DNA from: Halicephalobus mephisto | Taxonomy: Eukaryota; Nematoda; Chromadorea; Rhabditida; Panagrolaimidae | Direction of reading: 5' to 3' | NCBI GenBank assembly: GCA_009193035.1 | Contig: SWDT01000060.1 | Coordinates: 248,001 to 312,000, forward strand | DNA: 64,000 bases | Shown: in pieces, positions 12,280-24,131 of the stretch | Numbering within the stretch: position 1 is the first letter of the stretch | Layout of the letters: each line of letters starts with the position of its first letter | Position numbers and translations under genes: made by a program | Notes under the pieces: model-generated | Told to the model about the DNA's origin: nothing | What the model saw: only the letters and a program-made list of their open reading frames with translations | Databases searched by the model: none

Positions 12280-12745
12280 TTCAAAGGAGGAAGACTGTTT
12301 TATTAATTTTTAGATCCAATCGTGTTGGGACCTTACAATGAAGTAGATTTAAAAAATTCAAAGGAGGAGGACAGTTTTATTAATTTTTAGATTCAATCGT
12401 GTTGAGACTTTATAGAAATAAAAAATTAATAAAAAAAAAGTAAGAATTCAAAGGAGGAGGACAGTTTTATTAACTTCTAAATTCAATCGTGTTGAGACCT
12501 TACAATGAAGTAGATTTTAAAAAATTTAAAGGAGGAAGACAGTTTTATTAATTTTTAGATCCAATCGTGTTGGGACCTTACAATGAAGTAGATTTAATAA
12601 ATTTAAAGGAGGAAGACAGTTTTATTAATTTTTAGATCCAATCGTGTTGAGACTTTATAGAAATAAAAAATTAATAAAAAAAGTAAGAATTCAAAGGAGG
12701 AGGACGGTTTTATTAACTTCTAAATTCAATCGCTTCCAGACCTTA
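12280..12745. repeat. About 65-100-bp tandem repeat with 'aaaggaggaagacagtttta'
   Basis: Six units carry aaaggaggaggacagtttta, ttaatttttagatccaatcg and tgttgggaccttacaatgaa. Alternate units swap the second half for a shorter aaataaaaaattaataaaaa part, so the array has a higher-order structure. Confidence 0.85.
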
Positions 12746-13209
12746 CAGTAGTACTATTGTGATCTCGAAGCGATTAAATCCAAAAATTAATAAAATTGTT
12801 TTCTTTTAAATTAACAAATTTCTGTCAAATTGATTTTTAAAATTTATTCATTGCGATTTTTATTTTTGAAAATAAATTTTTTTTTTGTATTTTTAATGAG
12901 CACCTATCATTTACCTTTAATTGTGCAGGACAAAACCAGATAATAGGAAGTGCTTCAATGACGAAAATTACATAATCTAAAACTGGCAGAGTGGTCAAGT
13001 GATGACGCAATGACATATGGTCAAAGCATGAGCGGCATTCGGAATGGAAGTCAGTATTATTGACTCGGATCAAAACAAACGGTTTCTCGTCCAGGCAGGT
13101 GTTTCTCAGCTTTCCTAAATCTCTATTTAACAGAACAAGTAAAGTAATCCATCTTTAAGAGATTACTGTAGTCCCAAATACAGTATTTCAAGTATCTATT
13201 TTTAAATGT

Positions 13210-13630
13210 CTATGAACCAATATGATTGCATGAGGGACAAAGAATAGGAGATAAAGGATAGGAGATGAGGGATAAAGGATATGAGATGAGGGATAAAGAA
13301 TAGGAGATGAGAGATAAAGGATAGGAGATGAGGGATGGAGGAGAAGGGATGAGGATAAAGGAGAGCAGATGAGAGATGGAAGAGAGGAGATGAAGGACAA
13401 GAAATAAAGGATGAAGATAAAGGATAGGAGATGACTGATGGAGGATAGGGGATGAAGGACGAGGATAAAAGATAAGAAACGAGGGATGGAAGAGAGGAGA
13501 TGAAGGATGGGGATAAAGAATAGGAGATGAGGGATAGAGGATAAGAAATAGAAGATGAGGAATAAGAGCTAAAGGACAAGGGATGAAAGATAAGAACTAA
13601 AAGATAAATGATAAAAGACAAAAGACAATA
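13210..13630. repeat. Purine-strand minisatellite 'gataaaggataggagatgag'
   Basis: About 400 bp of nearly pure A/G on the plus strand, with units of roughly 20-22 bp. The opposite strand gives Ser/Leu/Ile/Pro frames that are artefacts. Long polypurine tracts can form triplex DNA. Confidence 0.9.
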
Positions 13631-13919
13631 GATGTGAGAATTTCTTATTTATCTGAGCAATAATAGTATTAAACACAATAACAACTGAATATTAATTAAC
13701 TAATTACGTTCGGTCTGTCATGTATGCAGTACGCCTACTGTCTAGCATGTAAAATTTCCCTTCGAGACCTGGTTTGCTTGAGCAAGAACCACTTAATACA
13801 CCTATATAGCATTATTAAAAGTTTAAAATGTAACAATTAACTTTGGAAAGTGAGCAAAGGGCTGAATGCCTTATATGACTGTGATTTAAAGGTTTATAGA
13901 TCTATCTAGACAAAATATG

Positions 13920-14175
13920 GCTTTAAAAATGAATTACGAAATAGTCTAAAAATTTTAAATTTTAAGTTATTTCTAAAAATTTCTAAAATTCGTGTTGGGA
14001 CAATTTCGGAAAAATATTTATTTTATTTTTTTTAATATAATTAATTTTATGTAAAATTACGAAATAGTCGAAGAATTTTAAATTTTAAGTTATTTCTAAA
14101 AAAATCTAGAAATTCGTGTCGGGACAATTTCGGAAAAATATTTATTTTTATTTTTTATAATTTAACTAATTTTAA
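13920..14175. repeat. About 120-bp direct repeat, two units
   Basis: The sequence acgaaatagtctaaaaattt, with attcgtgttgggacaatttc, occurs at about 13936 and 14054. Confidence 0.75.
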
Positions 14176-14259
14176 TATTATGTAACTTTAATAAACCATT
14201 ATTTGATTTCTGGAAAATTCTAAAATTCCTTTCGAAATTGTTTTTTTAATTTATTTTTA

Positions 14260-14715
14260 ATTTTTACAGTAATCCTGCCAAGACAGGTGTTTTTAGAACC
14301 TCCGTTTTAACACATCAGTGTGAAAGCCACTGATCCTCGAAACAGATACGGTATCGATCCAAAAGTGAACAAATGTCAAAAATCATAATCTTGATCCGAA
14401 CAGTTGACTTTTGTCAAAAAAAAAAAGAATAATAATGATGGATGAAAAAATGCCAGACAAATGTGCGAAAAAAGTGGCTGACTCGAATCGGGACCTTGCT
14501 AACAAAATTGTTTACATTATTAAAACAAAAACCCGAGTAGCAGAGGAAACCGATACTCTGACACATTTTCAGTTATGAACGAGTGTTAATGGTCGGACGA
14601 AATTCTAGCCTATCCGGGAACAAACACTCCTCGATTCGTCTCGGGATATTTTCGGTCAGAAGTGCCAGAAAGTGGTTCAAATCGGGGGACGATAAGGGTC
14701 TCGAGGAGAAAACTC
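14260..14715. other. Ordinary-complexity island without a recognised gene
   Basis: Mixed sequence with several 'tgtcaaaa' words and GC-richer parts near 14600-14710. No convincing coding frame. Confidence 0.35.
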
Positions 14716-15195
14716 AAGTACAAATAAGTAATATAAATATATAAAAAGGGGTACTAAGGTTTTTAAAAACATATTACTGTAGCGTTACATAGGGGAACAA
14801 AAATAGAAATAAATTTTCAAAAAAAGTAATTAAAAAAATTAAAATAAAATTGAAATAAATAATTTCAATTTATAAAAAGGGATACTAAAATTTTTAAGAG
14901 TATTACTGTAGCGTTACATAGGGGAACAAAAAATAGAAATAAATTTTCAAAAAAAGTAATTAAAAAAATTAAAATCAGAAAAAAATAAAATTGAAATAAA
15001 TAATATAAATATATAAAAAGGGGTACTAGGGTTTTTAAGAGTATTACTGTAGCGTTACATAGGGGAATAAAAAATCGAAATAAATTTTCAAAAAAATTAT
15101 TAAAAAAATTAAAATCAGAGAAAAATAAAATTGAAATAAATAATTTCAATTTATAAAAAAGGTTTTTAAATACATATTACTGTAGCGTTATATAA
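14715..15195. repeat. About 130-bp tandem repeat with 'attactgtagcgttacatag'
   Basis: Four units contain tataaaaaggggtactaagg, attactgtagcgttacatag and gaaataaattttcaaaaaaa. Confidence 0.9.
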
Positions 15196-15259
15196 AAAAT
15201 AAAAATTCTTACAGAAATTGAAAATCGAAATTACCGGAAAATTTTAATTTTGTTAGAAT

Positions 15260-15610
15260 AAAAATAATAATTCTTATTGACATTGAGATCAGAACGCCAA
15301 AATATTGGAGAATTTTAAATTTTAGAAGTTATTTTTTATTGGCATTGAGGTCAGAACGCCAAAATTCCGCCAAATTTGAATTTTTAAAAATTAAAATTTA
15401 CAGTTTTCATTGGTATTGAGATCAGGACGCTAAAATTCCGCCAAATTTGAATTTTTAAAAATTAAAATTTACAGTTTTCATTGGCATTGAGGTCAGAACG
15501 CCAAAATTCCGCCGAATTTGAATTTAAAAAAATTAAAATTTACGGTTTTTTATTGGCATTGAGGTCAGAACGCCAAAATTCTGCCAAATTTGAATTTTCT
15601 TTAAAAAAGT
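15260..15610. repeat. About 65-bp tandem repeat with 'gaggtcagaacgccaaaatt'
   Basis: Five units of ttggcattgaggtcagaacg, caaaattccgccaaatttga and taaaatttacagttttca. Confidence 0.9.
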
Positions 15611-15879
15611 TTAAATTTATAGATGAAAATAAGTTACCGTAATCTTGACAAACATCCCAATTTAAAAAAAATAATATATCAAGTAATTTTTAACGTTTTA
15701 CTACTCAAATATGAAACTACCGTAATCCTTCAAAAATATTTGCTGTTTGAAATTGAAAAACTCAAAAAAAAAGTTTTTTAATTTAAAAAAAAATTTTTTT
15801 TAATTTAAAAAAAAAATTTTTTTAATTTAAAAAAAAAATTAATCAAATTTGAATCAACAAAAATTTAAACAAAGAAAAT

Positions 15880-16090
15880 AGATAACTTATTCTTTTCTCT
15901 TGGAATAATATCGCCACAAAATGTGAAAACTGTCATCATTAAACATTTGGCAAGGTGCGGCTTTCGACACCTGAGGCAACAACTGTCGATGAACACTTTC
16001 CAGAGGTGGCATGTCGAGACAACTTGTTATCGTGTCCTGCAAATCTATACTTCGAAGAATAAAATTTAATCCTTTTATAAAATACAAACA
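15880..16090. other. Ordinary-complexity island
   Basis: Both minus-strand frames are open here for about 66 codons (for example LLPQVSKAAPCQMFNDDSF). No start context or partner exon was found. Confidence 0.2.
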
Positions 16091-16094
16091 GAAA

Positions 16095-16510
16095 TACGGT
16101 AACTTTACACAAAATAAATATAATTTTTTTTCGAAATTGTCTCAACACGAAAATTGGGAATTTTAGAAGTTCTTAGAAATTATTATTTTCGATCATCTTA
16201 GAGAAGTTAAAATTCGATTTTTATAAAATTTTATTTTTATAATAAGATGAATATAATTTTTTTTCCGAAATTGTCTCAACACGAAAATTGGAAGTTTTAA
16301 AAGTTCTTAAAAATTATTATTTTCGATCATCTTAGAGAAGTTAAAATTCGATTTTTATAAAATTTTATTTTTATAATAAAATAAATATAATTTTTTTTCG
16401 AAATTGTCTCAACACGAAAATTGAGAATTTTAGAAGTTCTTAAAAATTATTATTTTCGATCATCTTAGAAATGTTAAAATTCGATTTTTATAAAATTTTA
16501 TTTTTATAAT
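16095..16510. repeat. About 140-bp tandem repeat, three units
   Basis: Units contain tcgaaattgtctcaacacga, gaattttagaagttcttaga, ttattttcgatcatcttaga and cgatttttataaaattttat. Confidence 0.9.
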
Positions 16511-16947
16511 CAAAAAATTAAAATTTTCACAAAACTTTTCTGAATTGTCAAGAATTTCAAAATTTTATAAATTTTTAAAAATTTCAAATTTTCCTGAATT
16601 TTAAAAAACTTCAAAAATCCTAAAAAGTTACAGTATTTTTTACGAAATTTTCTGAATTTTTGAAAATTTAATTTCTAAGTTCAAAAGTTTTTGAAAAAAA
16701 ATAATTTAAAAATAAACAGTTGTTGGATTTTGAAAAGTCAAAAATACCGAAACAAAAGAAAACGAGTAATTTATGGATTAATTCGAAAATGTCAATTTTC
16801 CTTTGAAACTATTTTAGATTTATTTCCTCTGAGCAAAGCAGAAGTTACAGACTAATTACTTTGATGAACATGTTTAAACAAGTTTTTAAATTCCATTTGA
16901 GTAACAGCCGGCGTGTTTGTTCAAATTACTTCTGAAATTTACTACGT

Positions 16948-17440
16948 TCAAAAAAGGTAAATTAAAACAGCTTTGATGTATAGGATATATTAAATATAAT
17001 GTACTGATATCAACTTAACATGATGGTAAATTGGATATAATATATAGGTATATTAAGACGGCTTTGATGTATAGGATATATTAGATATAATGTACTGATA
17101 TCAACTTAATATAATAGTACATTGGATATAATATATAGATATATTAGAACGGCTTTAATGTATAGGATATATTAAGTACAATATACTAATATTAACTTAA
17201 CATAATAGTATATTGGATATAATATATAGGTATATTAGAACGGCTTTAATGTATCAGATATAATGTACTGATATCAACTTAACATAATAGTACATTGGAT
17301 ATAATATATAGATATATTAGAACAGCTTTGATATACCTAATACATCAAGTTGATATCGGTGCATTGCATTTAGCATACCGTTACTTGGAATATAACGTAT
17401 CTGACACATCAGAACTGTTTTAAAACATTCTTTTTTGTGC
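16948..17440. mobile_element. TIR element with internal palindromic repeats, family 1 copy
   Basis: The start caaaaaaggtaaattaaaac and the end, which reads on the other strand as cacaaaaaagaatgttttaa, form inverted ends. Both run on into a form of agctttgatgta. The interior is a degenerate repeat of ggatatattagatataatgt and cttaacataatagtacattg. No coding capacity. Related copies lie at 37769 and 42002. Confidence 0.7.
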
Positions 17441-17629
17441 GCATGTAATGTGATTTCGAAAAGTTGTAATGTTTTACTAATTAATTACAATAACACCGGA
17501 ATTTGGGTAAATGCAAAATCCGAAATTACTGGAAGACGGTCCTCAAAATGTTTAGAATATTTTTGTTTCATTTTCGATCACAAAATTTTCTACTTTTTGT
17601 GATTTTTCATTCTACAACGAAAAATGCTA

Positions 17630-17960
17630 AAAAAATAATAACCTTAGTCTTGAAAAAAATTTAATTTTTACAATTTTCTTTTAAATTTTTCTTAATTTAG
17701 AAAAAAAATATTTTTAATTTTTTTAATTTAAAAAAAAATATTTTTTATTTTTCTTAATTTAAAAAAAAAATATTTTTTATTTTTTTTAATTTAAAAAAAA
17801 ATATTTTTTATTTTTTTTAATTTAAAAAGGAATATTTTTAATTTTTTTTAATTTAGAAAGAAATTTTTTTGATTTTTTTTTTAATTTTTAAGTTTTTTCT
17901 TTTATTTTAAAAAGAAAATTTTATTTTTTCGATTGTAAAAGTAATAACAATTTTTCTTAT
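17630..17960. other. A/T-run array 'tttttttaatttaaaaaaaa'
   Basis: About eight degenerate units of 40 bp. Nothing else is seen. Confidence 0.65.
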
Positions 17961-18229
17961 TATTTTTGGAAGAGGAAAGGTGTCAGACAGATGCTTCAAG
18001 TCCCTTTATGACAGAGTAATTATGGACCAATCGGCAGTTATGTCCACAAATCGACTTTATCGTATTCTTTATTTTGCATGATCAATCAAACCGAACGTCG
18101 TTAATAGACCTCAAGAGAAATTCCAGGTGTCTGCCACATGTTTTATATCGTGTTTTGATGACACTCAAAAACTTTCCATCTTCACAAAGATGAAATCTAC
18201 ATTATAAAATTCATCAAAATTAAGGGAAT

Positions 18230-18735
18230 GAACAAAGTTATAAAAAAAAATCAAAAAATTTAAAATTTAAAAAAAAATTTAAAAATTATAAAAAAAAAAT
18301 TAAAAATTAAGAAATTGTAAAAAAAATCAAAAAATTAAAATTATAAAAGAAATTTAAAAATAAAATTTAAAAAAAATTAAAATTATAAAAAAATCTAAAA
18401 AATAAAAAAATTGAAATCTACAGTAATCTGAGGAAAGTAGAAATTTATCTTGACACGAAAATTTGAAATCATTGAGATTTATGGTAGTTTATTTTTAAGA
18501 TTGTTTTTGTTACAATATCTTTAAAAAAGTTTGATTTATTTTTAAAATTGTTTTTTTTTTAATTTTGTACAAAATAGGAATAAAAAGTAAAAAAAAATAA
18601 AAAAAGTTTGATTTATTTTTTAAATTATTTTTTTTAGATTGTTGTAACTTTTGATTTTGTACAAAATAGGAATAAAAAGTAAAAAAAGTAAAAAAAGTTT
18701 TGTTACAGTATCTTTAGAAAAGTTTGATTTGTTTT
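18230..18735. repeat. A-rich simple sequence and a two- to three-unit repeat
   Basis: 18230-18420 is 'aaaaattaaaaatt'-type sequence. 18500-18720 repeats gtacaaaataggaataaaaa and aaaagtttgatttattttta. Confidence 0.65.
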
Positions 18736-18739
18736 TAAT

Positions 18740-19045
18740 TACTGTACTTGAAAGGTTAAGTATCTTAAGTTTTTCAAAAAAGGTGTGACTTTCAGCTGTC
18801 ATCTTCGGAAACCCCCAGGACAACTGACCGTTGATTTACAGCTTCCATTAGCTAGGGATTTACCTTGGTTGACACGCTTATCCTGATCCCTCAGGAAACA
18901 GACGCTAATTGAACAAATGCTTCCTGCCCAAAAGTGACAACTTTCGCGGCTGATCGACATGTTGGAATGAGATTTTTCAGTGTTTGTCAGATTTATGTTT
19001 AGAGCTTTTGAAAAAAGTGTTAACGTAGGTTTGGACAAATCTTAA
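18740..19045. other. Ordinary-complexity island
   Basis: GC-richer and unique within the window (for example cggaaacccccaggacaact). A minus-strand open frame of 79 codons is present but lacks family resemblance. It is a candidate regulatory or exon island. Confidence 0.3.
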
Positions 19046-19059
19046 AGACGGAAAAAATA

Positions 19060-19900
19060 TTTTTTGCAAAGTACTATGGACATAGAAATCGGGAAAATTA
19101 ATTTTTTTCGATTAACGTTATGATGAATGTCGTTAATTACAATATGACATGTTCAGCAAAGTGCTACCGATGACAAAAAAGCAAAAAACATTGTGATATG
19201 ATGTTAGAATTGATATAAAACTTTTTGCAACTGTTTGGCGTTCTGTTCCGAATGCCACAAATATCATTTAAATATCTTTGGCAAAGTGCTACCGATGACA
19301 AAAAAGCAAAAAACATTGTGGTATGATGTTAGAATTGATACAAAACTTTTTGCAACTGTTTGGCGTTCTGTTCCGAATGCCACAAATATCATTTAAATAT
19401 CTTTGGCAAAGTGCTACCGATGACAAAAAAGCAAAAAACATTGTGATATGATGTTAGAATTGATATAAAACTTTTTACAACTGTTTGGCGTTCTGTTCCG
19501 AATGCCACAAATATCATTTAAATATCTTTGGCAAAGAGTTACAGATGCCAAGAAAGCAAAAAACATTGTGGTATGATGTTAGAATTGATATAAAACTTTT
19601 TACAATTGTTTGGCGTTCTGTTCCCAATGCCACAAATATCATTTAAAAGCCTTTGGCAAAGAGTTCTGAATGTCAAGAACACAAAAACACTGTAATATGG
19701 CATTACTACTAACAATAAACAATTTACAACTGTTTGGCGTTATGTTCCCAATGCCACAAATACCATTAAAATATCTTTGACAAGATGTCCTGATTGTCAA
19801 AGTGATATAAAACATCTTAATATAACTTTAGAATTGATATAAAACTTTTTAAAATTGTTTGGCGTTCTGTTCCTAATACCACAAATATTATCAAAAATTA
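19060..19900. repeat. 125-bp satellite, about 6.5 units
   Basis: The word ggcaaagtgctaccgatgac recurs every 125-126 bp (near 19155, 19281, 19406, 19531 with changes, 19656, 19780). Each unit also has ctgtttggcgttctgttccg and atgccacaaatatcattt, so a unit holds two partly related halves. Units decay to the right. Confidence 0.95.
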
Positions 19901-20184
19901 CAGTAATAGGTAATTTTTTCATCAATTTCAATATTTGCGCGAAAAAACGAATTCTAGATAAAATCGAATTTCTTTGAAGTTCCGATCATTGAAAACAATC
20001 ACCAAAAATTGGACCATTTCAACGATCAGAAAAAATTAAATCAATTCGAGGCCACAGTTTCTCACCTAGCGGCATTTCCACTTTGAACTCAAAAAAATCA
20101 ACTTCTCCGAATTTTTTAAATTTAATTTGAATTGACAGATTTCAAAATAATCAACAAGTCTTATTTTTTTAATTTTAAGGGATC

Positions 20185-20590
20185 TTGTAAAAATTACAGT
20201 ATTCTTAAATAAGATACAGTATCTTATAAGTTACAATATCTCGTAAATTACAGTATCCTATAAATTACATTATCCTGTAGGTTACAGTATCTTATAAAAA
20301 TTACTGTACTCTTACATAAATTACAGTACCCTGTAAGTTACAGTATTCTTAAATAAGATATAGTATCTTATAAGGTATTGTAACTTATGTAAGAATACAG
20401 TAATTTTTACAAGTTACAGTATCCTAGTAAAGTACAGTATCTTTTAAGTTATAATCTCCCTATAAGTTACAGTACCCCAGTAAAGTACAGTATCTTTTAA
20501 TTTATAATCTTCCTATGAGTTACAGTATTCCAGTAAAGTACAGTATCTTACATAAATTATAATGTTTTTATAAAGTACAGTATGAGTTTT
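20185..20590. repeat. Array of 'ttacagtatcttataagtta' words
   Basis: About 20 short units of 17-30 bp with tacagtat and its inverse, so one strand can fold locally. Confidence 0.8.
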
Positions 20591-20799
20591 ATCTGACATA
20601 AAAATGGTTGCTTTTTGTTGTTTAATCCAGATTTTGGCTTTTATCTAAAAGTACCATGGGAATCTGATAGCTTTGGGCTTTTCATCAAAGACAAGCAAAA
20701 TGTGAGAACAGCGAATAAAACTGCTTTTATCCACTTGAAGATCAAAAATGGCATTTGTTGGACTTACTACTTTACAGAATACTTTTTTAAATAAATATC

Positions 20800-21150
20800 A
20801 GGGACTGAAGAACAATTTTCAAAAAAATTATTACGAAATTTTTCGAAAATTTTATAAAAAATTCAAAACTTTCATAGCTTTCTAAATTAAGAAATTTTAA
20901 ATTTTTAAAAATTTCATAGTTTTTAATTTTTTATAATTTAAAAATTTTTTATAATTTTTATATTTTTTATATTTTTTATAATTTATAATTTTTTAATTTT
21001 TTACAATTTTCATATTTTTTTATAATTTTAAATTTTTTATAATTTTTTTAATTTTTTATATTTTTTATAATTTTTTAATTTTTTATAATTTTAAATTTTT
21101 TAAATTTTTTATATTTTTTATAATTTATAATTTTTTTATAATTTTGTGAT
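20800..21150. other. AT-only simple DNA 'ataattttttataatttt'
   Basis: No gene and no repeat unit longer than about 20 bp. Confidence 0.6.
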
Positions 21151-21589
21151 GAACTTTAACTTAGTGTTCGAAATTCCATAAATTTGAAAATTATGATGAA
21201 TTAATTTTTTTTCGATTATTCAAATTTAAATTATTTTTTGCGATTAAATCTCGAAATTCAAGGTCGAGATTCTTCGATTTCATAAAAATAAATTATTTTT
21301 AGACTTTTAACAAATTTGCGCGGGAATTTGTAAAAATCGAATTTTATGAAAAAAGTTGACTCAAATTTGATAAAGATCTCCGAAAAAACCGTGACTATCT
21401 GTCTTATCCAACTCCGCAATCAAAAAAAAATAAAATTAAAAATTAATCTTGTCGAAATTGAGGTAAACGATCATGATTGATGAATTTTGGGGTGAATTGA
21501 GAATCAGATTCTGAACCAAGATGGCAGCACGAGATTCTGATTGCGCGAAATACAAACAAGGGACAGTAAAAAAATAATAAAAATTTTAA

Positions 21590-22245
21590 AAACCACAACA
21601 ATGTTAATAAAACCAAAATATTCTAAAAACTACAGTAATTTTAAATTTTAAAAAGTTACAGTAATTCCAAAAAAGTAAAATTATTAAAAAACTACAGTAA
21701 CTAAATTTTAAAAATTCACAATAACTTCGAAAAAATTAAATTATTTAAAAACTACAGTAATTTTAAAAACTTACAGTAATTTCGAAAAAATTAAATTATT
21801 CAAAAACTACAGTAACTTTAAATTTAAACATTTAAAAACTACAGTAACTTTGTCAAAACAGAAATGTTTAAAAACTTACAGTAACTTCGGAAAAATTAAA
21901 TTATTTAAAGAATTACAGTAACTTTAGTGAAATAAAAATTTTAAAAAGCTACAGTAACTTCGAAAAAATTAAATTATTTAAAAACCACAGTAACTTTAAG
22001 TTTAAAAATCAAAATAATTTAAACAAAATAAAAATATTCAAAAACTAAGGTAATTTTAGTAAAATAAAAATTCACAGAAATTTTAAAAATTCACAGAAAT
22101 TAAAAAAAATTCACAAATTTTAAAAAATTTTAAAAATTAACAGAAATTAAAAAAAATTCACAAATTTTAAAAAATTTTAAAAATTAACAGAAATTAAAGA
22201 AAATTCACAAATTTTAAAAAATTTTAAAAATTAACAGAAATTTAA
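21590..22245. repeat. Array of 'aaaaactacagtaactttaa' units
   Basis: About 12 units of 40-60 bp carry ctacagtaactt and cgaaaaaattaaattattta, followed by three 50-bp units of attcacaaattttaaaaaat. Confidence 0.8.
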
Positions 22246-22249
22246 AAAA

Positions 22250-22550
22250 ATTTTCTTCCTGAGTTCTCGAGATCAAATAACCCGCCTGGAGGCCTTGTCC
22301 ATCGATAAATCCTGGACAACGTAAAAGTTCCTTATCACGATCCTCGATCTAAATCCATTTTTCCAAATCTTAAAAAATAACTTTTTCTATCCAAAATCCA
22401 GATCCATAAAATCCAATTTTCTCACAAAAGACAAATGACAAAAATTAAAAAAGCGTAAAAAACTTACAACTGCTTCCAGATGGATAATGTTTGGATGCCG
22501 AAAATTTTTAAACATGTGTTTTGCGGTTGTTCACAAAAAGCATAAGTTTT
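22250..22550. other. Ordinary-complexity island, no gene
   Basis: For example acccgcctggaggccttgtc. No supported frame. Confidence 0.3.
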
Positions 22551-22599
22551 GTTAGTTTTGGAGCCGTAAAATGGACACTGGCAATCTGCGAACACTTGC

Positions 22600-23170
22600 G
22601 AAACTTTGATTATCGAACGAATGTGAAACAAATGTTGTCACGGGATTCATAAAGTGGATAAATATTGGTTTCATAAATAACAAGATGAAATTACGGTAGG
22701 TATTTAAAAAAATATATTGTGAAAATTTACTACAAAATCTCAAAAAAATGAATACTATAGTAGAAAAATAAAAATCTAACTTTTTCACTATTTTACAGTA
22801 TTCCAAACAATTATTTTAAGATTACCAGACAAATATGAAACAAATGTTGTCACGGGATTCATAAAGTGGATAAATATTGGTTTCATAAACAATGAGATGA
22901 AATTACGGTAGGTGAGTAAAAAGAAAAATATTGTAAAAATTTACAAAATCTCAAAAAAATGAATATCATAAAAAAATCTAACTTTTTCACTATTCTACAG
23001 TATTCCAAACAATTATTTTGAAATTATTGAACAAATGTTATAAAATTCATAAATTGGATAAATATTGGTTTTATGAATAACAAGATGAAATTACGGTAGA
23101 TGTTTAAAAAATATATTTTGTGAAAATTTACAAGACCTCAAAAAAAAAAAATACTATAGTAGAAAAATAA
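22600..23170. repeat. About 210-bp tandem repeat, three units
   Basis: The words tcataaagtggataaatatt and aagatgaaattacggtaggt recur near 22650, 22860 and 23050, with gtgaaaatttac and tcactattttacagtattcc. Confidence 0.85.
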
Positions 23171-23189
23171 AAAATCCAAAGAATTTAAA

Positions 23190-23480
23190 ATTGTGCAAAT
23201 TTGGAACCCCGTTCTTTTCGAAAACAAATCTCCCTCAGGCACTTCATTCCCTCAGGCACAGTGAACCGTAAAGGGAGCTTAACCCTGCCACTAATCATTA
23301 CACCGAAATCACTTTCCGAACAATTTCAAAATCTTTTTTTCGAAAAAGTAATCACTTGTTGAAGCAAAAAAGGGATCAAAAACAATTTCAAACACATGCT
23401 TGAACGGTCCGGGATTAGGGATTTTCTGAATTGGCCCTTTCTGGAGGAAATGTCAAGTTAATGTGCTGAAACAACAGAAC
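23190..23480. other. Ordinary-complexity island, no gene
   Basis: Includes a local repeat ctcaggcacttcattccctc. No supported frame. Confidence 0.3.
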
Positions 23481-23509
23481 CTAGTTTAAATGCAAATCAA
23501 ACTATTATA

Positions 23510-23780
23510 AAAAAACTGGCAATTGTTCGAATTTGTCTCGACGTAGATTTTTAATTTTTAAAGAATTTCAAAAATTTGAATAATTTTGAAATTTTTTTTA
23601 ATTTTAAAAGTTTAAAAAAATTTTGCCAGATTTTCGTAAAGTAATAAAACTAGAAATTAGCAATTCTTCGAATTTGTCTCGACGTGAATTTTTAATTTTT
23701 TAAAAAACTTCAAAAATTTGGGTAATTTCGAAATTTTTTTTATTCTTTAGAAATTCCAGAAAATTTGGATTCTGGGAGAC
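23510..23780. repeat. About 125-bp direct repeat, two units
   Basis: The words aattgttcgaatttgtctcg and acgtagatttttaattttta recur near 23520 and 23660. Confidence 0.7.
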
Positions 23781-24131
23781 TTCAGAAGCTCTTACAATAT
23801 CTGAGAATCTTCGAAATGACTTCCATAAAATTCTAATGTGCTTAAACAACAAAAACTAGTTTAAATGCAAATTAACTCGGAAACTGTCAGAATACTTATT
23901 CAAAACACTTGTCAGGAAATGTTTCATCGAGAAAAGGTTAATTATGTCGGTTACTGTATTCCCCGGAGGATGAGTTAATTGCACTTTGATAATTGAGACA
24001 GATCCTTGTATGTTTTTGGAAGAAATAAGTCGAATATTTTTAGACGTTCCAAATACAGTAAAGTCCGTAAAAAATAAAATTTAAAGTCTCAAAATTAACC
24101 AAGATTTTAAATAAAATAAAACTTGAATTTT

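Noticed and set aside
13188..13621. Two long Ser/Leu/Pro/Ile frames on the minus strand
   Set aside because: They are the complement of a purine minisatellite; two overlapping frames are open at once.
15887..16148. Overlapping minus-strand frames of 66 and 69 codons
   Set aside because: Two frames are open over the same DNA and neither has a partner exon; noted only as an island.
14715..16510. CRISPR-like evenly spaced repeats
   Set aside because: Units are contiguous tandem repeats without unique spacers, and the genome is eukaryotic.
22552..22806. 84-codon minus-strand hydrophobic frame
   Set aside because: It lies in a three-unit tandem repeat; the same frame is broken in the other units.
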